A stretch of DNA of 17,519 bases from an uncultured Nitrospinaceae bacterium (lineage in GTDB: Bacteria > Nitrospinota > Nitrospinia > Nitrospinales > VA-1). The notes below the pieces were generated by a model that ran no database searches, was not told the origin of the DNA, and was given only the letters and a program-made list of their open reading frames with translations. Location of the stretch: positions 1 through 17,519 of the forward strand of contig CAJWLY010000014.1 in NCBI GenBank assembly GCA_913043155.1, written 5' to 3'. How positions within the stretch are numbered: the first letter of the stretch is position 1; each line of letters starts with the position of its first letter. Below, piece after piece: positions 14,448-17,519 of the stretch. Both the position numbers and the translations under genes were made by a program.

Positions 14448-14897
14448 TCAGCCAGCATGAAGCGGTTCGCCTGAATCCATCGTGCGTACGGCGCGAGCAG
14501 CCTCCGAAAGCGTCCATAATCCGTCGGGCTGGTCAAATTTTCCAGTGCGCAGATTAAACACCCAGGTACGTATACGTCCTGGAACCTGCGCCGCAATCAT
14601 GGAAAATCCACCGCCCGTTGCAAAACAGTCACTGATGTGAATATCCTTCTCAAACTTGTCTTTGATGACAAACCCTTCATCAAAGAGCGTCGCCATTTCA
14701 TCGCGGGCCGGTAGGCGCCAGTTATCGAATCCGGCGAATCTTTTCTCCCTGAGCTCTCTGGCATAATCTACGCTGTCCAAGTAGTTGACCCATTTCTCAA
14801 GGTCATTCATGGTATCCGTGCGCGTCCACATCAGGCGGGTTTCGGCATCAATCACCACACCATCTCCACCAAGAACAAAACGATTCTTTCCAGTCAT
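14448..14897 (-). CDS. DUF1566 (Lcl C-terminal-type) domain protein
   Basis: The 149-aa protein matches the DUF1566/Lcl domain. It has VVIDAETRLMWTR near residue 14, in the place of the family's TGLMW, then FAGFDNWRLPARDEMATLFD (54-73) and a C-terminal ARAVRTM (135-140), in the place of the usual VRCVR. There is no signal peptide, so unlike many family members it appears cytoplasmic or exported by another route. The start ATG has an AAGGAA ribosome site about 5 nt upstream. The -35/-10-like pair TTGAAA and TAATTT lies further upstream on the minus strand but is weak. The function of the domain is not established. It stands alone in its own unit with a strong terminator. The next gene downstream on the same strand is the FGE-like lipoprotein, 530 nt away. 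Confidence 0.7.
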   Translation of the reverse strand: MTGKNRFVLGGDGVVIDAETRLMWTRTDTMNDLEKWVNYLDSVDYARELREKRFAGFDNWRLPARDEMATLFDEGFVIKDKFEKDIHISDCFATGGGFSMIAAQVPGRIRTWVFNLRTGKFDQPDGLWTLSEAARAVRTMDSGEPLHAG

Positions 14898-15038
14898 GTC
14901 TTCCTTGCAATCAAATACTAACTAGGCGTTTTGGCCCACGTAAATTACCATTTTTTAAATTAAATTTCAAAGTTACGTCTGCAAAAACCTTCTTGCAACC
15001 TGCACCTCTCAAATTGATAATTGGGAAATTTTCCACCG

Positions 15039-15067
15039 CTTCAGGCAAAACAAGGATATCCTATAGT
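15039..15067 (+). promoter_or_regulatory. Weak promoter candidate for the HEPN-like gene
   Basis: TTCAGG (near 15039-15045) and TATAGT (15062-15067) have a spacer of about 17 nt. The -10 is good (five of six), the -35 poor. Transcription from here would start downstream of the TTG at 15021, favouring the ATG at 15108 as the real start. Confidence 0.35.
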
Positions 15068-15107
15068 CCTTCGTAAGCCATATGCGATGTTAAGAGAGTT
15101 TACAACA

Positions 15108-15503
15108 ATGTCTATTCCAACCCCACCCCAGGCCGTACTGACTCATTTTGACTGGTCCTTAACCCGGTTCAAGGAGGCGCTGGAAAAGGAAGATACAAAG
15201 TACTACCGAGGGGCGGCCCTGCAACGTTTCAGTCTCACCTACGACCTCGCAATCAAAACTATCCGAGCCTTTGCGGAAGAACAAAACACAACCTGCTCGG
15301 ACGACGCTTCCTGCTTCGAGTGGACGGTGAACCACCGGTGGTTAAAAAATGATTCCGGCTGGAAGAAGATGGCAAAGGATTATACAAATACATTGGAACG
15401 GTCCACTGGCTCAACCACAGACCAAATATATGCTGATTTACCGAAATATTACCATTTAATGGACCATCTTCGTAGACAGATGGAAGCTATCCCCCACCGA
15501 TAG
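15108..15503 (+). CDS. Orphan HEPN-fold, nucleotidyltransferase-substrate-binding-like protein
   Basis: The 131-aa protein resembles the HI0074/NTase-substrate-binding family, the HEPN partner in MNT-HEPN pairs. It is predicted all-helical, with FDWSLTRFKEALEKEDTKYY, then YYRGAALQRFSLTYDLAIKT (32-51), whose QRFxxTYDLA is the most typical block. It ends with DQIYADLPKYYHLMDHLRRQM (105-125). In this family the stretch after KD usually reads RNLTSHTYD, giving the RxxxxH RNase motif. Here KD (90-91) is followed by YTNTLERSTGST, so the motif's R and H are missing. No nucleotidyltransferase partner is adjacent. I start at ATG 15108 (AAGAGAG upstream); a TTG at 15021 would extend the frame by 29 poorly conserved-looking residues. 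Antitoxin, substrate-binding or inactive-toxin roles are possible but unproven. Confidence 0.65.
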   Translation: MSIPTPPQAVLTHFDWSLTRFKEALEKEDTKYYRGAALQRFSLTYDLAIKTIRAFAEEQNTTCSDDASCFEWTVNHRWLKNDSGWKKMAKDYTNTLERSTGSTTDQIYADLPKYYHLMDHLRRQMEAIPHR

Positions 15504-15556
15504 GAACTCGATACTCCTCAGAAGCAGATCACACCCCAAGAATGAAAATGACCCAC

Positions 15557-15577
15557 AAGAACGGCACAGCGGTTCTT
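15557..15577. terminator. Shared terminator hairpin between convergent genes
   Basis: AAGAAC (15557-15562) pairs with GTTCTT (15572-15577), with an inner GC-ACA-GC hairpin after one G-G mismatch. It lies between the ends of the HEPN-like (+) and His-rich (-) genes. U-runs are modest on both sides. Confidence 0.45.
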
Positions 15578-15602
15578 AAATATCATTCAGGACGACTTAG
15601 AC

Positions 15603-15986
15603 TTAGTGTGAGCCTTCTTCGTGAGAAGGCGATCCTTCGTTACCCGAATACCCCCCCCCACCGGAACCGTCCATCATAGGATTTCGAGCAGAACGTCCGA
15701 GCGACTCATTAGCATGTTTCAACGCTTCATTATAGTGCTTGAGAGCCTCCCGCGCGTGCTGAAGCGCCACCCCACCATGCATCTTTAAATCTGAGTTCGC
15801 ATCAGGCATTTTAAGCCCAAATTCCAAGTGCTTGATCATCTCTTCAAGGTGGAGATATCCCTCCTCGCCGTGACCCAACCCGACACTGGCATGCCCTCCT
15901 GCCTGCGCCCACACCGAGTGACTGCAATATAAAATAACCCACACTCCCACAACAGCGGCTAAAACAGAATTTTTCAACCTATTCAT
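15603..15986 (-). CDS. Small exported histidine-ladder protein, SMBP-like
   Basis: The 127-aa precursor has a signal peptide (residues 1-27, positively charged MNRLKNS, hydrophobic core, cleavage after SVWA). The mature ~100-aa protein is helical and resembles small metal-binding proteins (SMBP) of nitrifying bacteria through its LQHAREALKHYNEALKHANE pattern. Histidines occur in two runs of four with exact seven-residue spacing: H32, H39, H46, H53 and H70, H77, H84, H91. Each run could line one helix face for binding Cu, Ni or Zn in the periplasm. The tail is Gly/Ser/Glu/His-rich and encoded partly by a nine-G tract. I chose the ATG at 15986 because of a near-perfect AGGAGG ribosome site; the longer TTG frame at 16064 would use the -35 box as its start codon. 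A promoter candidate precedes it. Confidence 0.75.
   Translation of the reverse strand: MNRLKNSVLAAVVGVWVILYCSHSVWAQAGGHASVGLGHGEEGYLHLEEMIKHLEFGLKMPDANSDLKMHGGVALQHAREALKHYNEALKHANESLGRSARNPMMDGSGGGGYSGNEGSPSHEEGSH
15651..15659. repeat. Nine-C homopolymer in the SMBP-like gene
   Basis: Nine C on the plus strand encode GGG within GSGGGGYS (residues 107-114 of the precursor). Losing one base would replace the acidic/His tail with a lysine-rich tail of about 20 residues; gaining one would stop the protein after VFG. Confidence 0.9.
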
Positions 15987-16035
15987 ACAACCTCCTAAAA
16001 AAAGGGGACCCATTGATGATCGAATTTTCAATACA

Positions 16036-16064
16036 ATCATCTGCCAATTGGAAGGCCGTGTCAA
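16036..16064 (-). promoter_or_regulatory. Promoter candidate for the SMBP-like gene
   Basis: On the minus strand a perfect TTGACA (fwd 16059-16064) and GATGAT (fwd 16036-16041) have a 17-nt spacer. The leader to the ATG at 15986 would be about 43 nt, ending in the AGGAGG ribosome site. Confidence 0.55.
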
Positions 16065-16132
16065 CGGCTCCTTAGGAGCTCATGAGTGAGAAAATCTACC
16101 TAGGTACCTGTGATACGGGAGAAGTTCCTTAA

Positions 16133-16162
16133 TTGATTGATTTTTCTAAATAAGCATATAAA
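16133..16162 (+). promoter_or_regulatory. Promoter candidate for ahcY
   Basis: TTGATT (16133-16138) and TATAAA (16157-16162) are spaced by 18 nt. The -10 matches five of six consensus positions. The leader to the ATG is about 68 nt. I saw no SAH or SAM riboswitch signature in it. Confidence 0.5.
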
Positions 16163-16237
16163 ATAACTTTGAAGTCATCTTCTCAAATGCCACCGTTAAG
16201 ATGCTAAAATCATTTATGCCAAAGGAGATTTTATAAT

Positions 16238-17519
16238 ATGGGCGGTGCTCTTGTTGCGGAAAAATACAAAGTAAAAGACATCTCGCTTGCCGAGTGGGGA
16301 AGGCAGGAAATCATACTTGCTGAAAACGAAATGCCGGGGCTCATGGCTCTGCGTAAGAAGTACGGGCAATCCAAACCTCTAAAAGGCGCACGGATCGCCG
16401 GATCGCTTCACATGACGATTCAGACCGCTGTTCTCATCGAAACGCTGCTAGAACTGGGTGCTGAGATCCGCTGGGCTTCATGCAACATCTTTTCAACCCA
16501 AGATCATGCGGCAGCGGCGATCGCCGCGACGGGAGTTCCTGTGTTCGCCTGGAAGGAAGAAACGGAAGAAGAATACTGGTGGTGCACTGAGCAGACCCTA
16601 CTGTTTGAAAACGGACCCAACATGATCCTCGATGATGGAGGTGATCTCACCGGATATGTCCATGAAAAACATCCGGAACTGATCGCGGGCATCCAAGGCA
16701 TTACCGAGGAGACTACGACAGGAGTGCATCATCTCTACAAGATGATTGAGGAAAAAACTTTGAAAGTCCCGGCAATGAACGTCAACGACTCGGTCACCAA
16801 ATCGAAATTCGACAACTTGTACGGTTGCCGGGAATCGCTGGCGGACGGCATCAAACGTGCTACCGATATAATGGTCGCTGGTAAAGTGGTGGTCATTGCT
16901 GGATATGGTGACGTGGGTAAAGGATGTGCCCATTCAATGCGTAACCTCGGAGCACGGGTGATCATCACCGAAATCGATCCGATTTGTGCACTGCAGGCAG
17001 CGATGGAGGGTTATGAAGTTACCACCATGGAAGAGGCAGTCAAGGAAGGAAACATCTTCGTCACCACGACCGGGTGCAGTGACATCATCCGCATCGAGCA
17101 CATGAAAGCGATGAAGAATGACGCCATCGTCTGCAACATCGGGCATTTCGACGTCGAAATCCAGGTTGAAACCCTAAATAATTTTCCCGGCATCAAGAAA
17201 ACCACCATTAAACCACAGGTGGACAAGTACACGTTCCCTGATGGGCACAACATCCTTCTACTGGCCGAGGGACGGCTGGTCAACTTAGGTTGCGCAACTG
17301 GGCACCCCTCATTTGTCATGTCCAATTCGTTTACGAACCAGGTACTGGCGCAGATTGAGTTATACAACAACAGGTATGAAATTGGTGTTCACATCTTGCC
17401 CAAGAAGTTGGACGAGGAAGTTGCCCGACTGCACCTTGATAAGCTGGGCGTGACGCTGACCCGGCTGACTCCGGAACAAGCCAATTACCTGAACCTCCCA
17501 GTTGAAGGACCTTATAAGC
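16238..17519 (+). CDS. ahcY: S-adenosylhomocysteine hydrolase (adenosylhomocysteinase), 3' end cut by window
   Basis: AhcY reversibly splits S-adenosylhomocysteine into adenosine and homocysteine, clearing the inhibitory product of methylation reactions. The frame runs 427 codons to the window edge without a stop. It shows GSLHMTIQTAVLIETLLELG near residue 55, SCNIFSTQDHAAAAIA (about 81-96), ITEETTTGVHHLYKM, NVNDSVTKSKFDN with the catalytic lysine and aspartate region, the NAD-binding GYGDVGKG, and CNIGHFDVEI. The last visible residues, PVEGPYK, are usually followed only by a short PxxYRY end, so just a few residues are missing. The start ATG has AAAGGAG 10 nt upstream, and a promoter candidate precedes it. 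It is divergent from the SMBP-like gene. The alternative salvage route (Pfs/LuxS) is not seen here. Confidence 0.96.
   Translation, partial: MGGALVAEKYKVKDISLAEWGRQEIILAENEMPGLMALRKKYGQSKPLKGARIAGSLHMTIQTAVLIETLLELGAEIRWASCNIFSTQDHAAAAIAATGVPVFAWKEETEEEYWWCTEQTLLFENGPNMILDDGGDLTGYVHEKHPELIAGIQGITEETTTGVHHLYKMIEEKTLKVPAMNVNDSVTKSKFDNLYGCRESLADGIKRATDIMVAGKVVVIAGYGDVGKGCAHSMRNLGARVIITEIDPICALQAAMEGYEVTTMEEAVKEGNIFVTTTGCSDIIRIEHMKAMKNDAIVCNIGHFDVEIQVETLNNFPGIKKTTIKPQVDKYTFPDGHNILLLAEGRLVNLGCATGHPSFVMSNSFTNQVLAQIELYNNRYEIGVHILPKKLDEEVARLHLDKLGVTLTRLTPEQANYLNLPVEGPYK

Noticed and set aside
15021..15107. N-terminal extension of the HEPN-like protein from TTG 15021
   Set aside because: It would start upstream of the best promoter candidate (-10 at 15062-15067), and the extra residues look non-coding.
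16065..16237. Riboswitch upstream of ahcY (SAH or SAM class)
   Set aside because: Small hairpins exist (CCGT/ACGG at 16055-16066 and GCTCC/GGAGC at 16067-16079), but no conserved riboswitch core was recognisable, and these hairpins precede the predicted promoter.

Overview
The window looks like bacterial chromosome of roughly balanced base composition. It is mostly housekeeping genes, with a short accessory stretch at about 12.8-16.1 kb. A lipobox lipoprotein, a signal-peptide protein and the yceD-rpmF-plsX-fabH-fabD-fabG-acpP-fabF-rnc order suggest a diderm, non-enterobacterial bacterium. The best loose guess is a Nitrospinota- or deltaproteobacteria-like lineage. That guess rests on gene order, the Fur, HisS and FbpA styles and an SMBP-like protein; no 16S rRNA is present to test it.

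Left edge (1-700): the start of a gene with a lipoyl/biotinyl-type fold runs off the left edge on the minus strand. A 70-residue protein of unknown function is on the plus strand.

Fatty-acid and lipid operon (698-8730, minus strand, read right to left): yceD, rpmF, plsX, fabH, fabD, fabG, acpP, fabF, rnc and an Elp3-like radical SAM protein. Junctions are tight (a 7-nt overlap, otherwise 9-27 nt) except a 186-nt gap before plsX. The genes supply malonyl-ACP (FabD), the carrier (AcpP), initiation (FabH), elongation (FabF), first reduction (FabG) and acyl-phosphate for phospholipid synthesis (PlsX). L32 and RNase III link the operon to ribosome and RNA metabolism. A promoter candidate precedes yceD.

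Middle (8858-12791): xerD (minus) is divergent from fbp (plus). The short region between them holds two promoter candidates that share one sequence element. hisS and a Fur-family regulator follow on the plus strand.

Accessory stretch (12792-16237): a formylglycine-generating-enzyme-like lipoprotein, a 530-nt gene-free stretch, a DUF1566 (Lcl-type) protein, an orphan HEPN/nucleotidyltransferase-substrate-binding-type protein, and a small exported histidine-ladder protein resembling small metal-binding proteins. Two of these genes carry G/C homopolymers of 9-10 nt, which could be slippage (phase-variation) sites or sequencing/assembly trouble spots. This is the most interesting signal I found.

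Right edge (16238-17519): ahcY, S-adenosylhomocysteine hydrolase, is cut by the window only a few residues before its usual C-terminus.

I saw no tRNA, rRNA, CRISPR array, insertion sequence, reverse transcriptase or phage gene.
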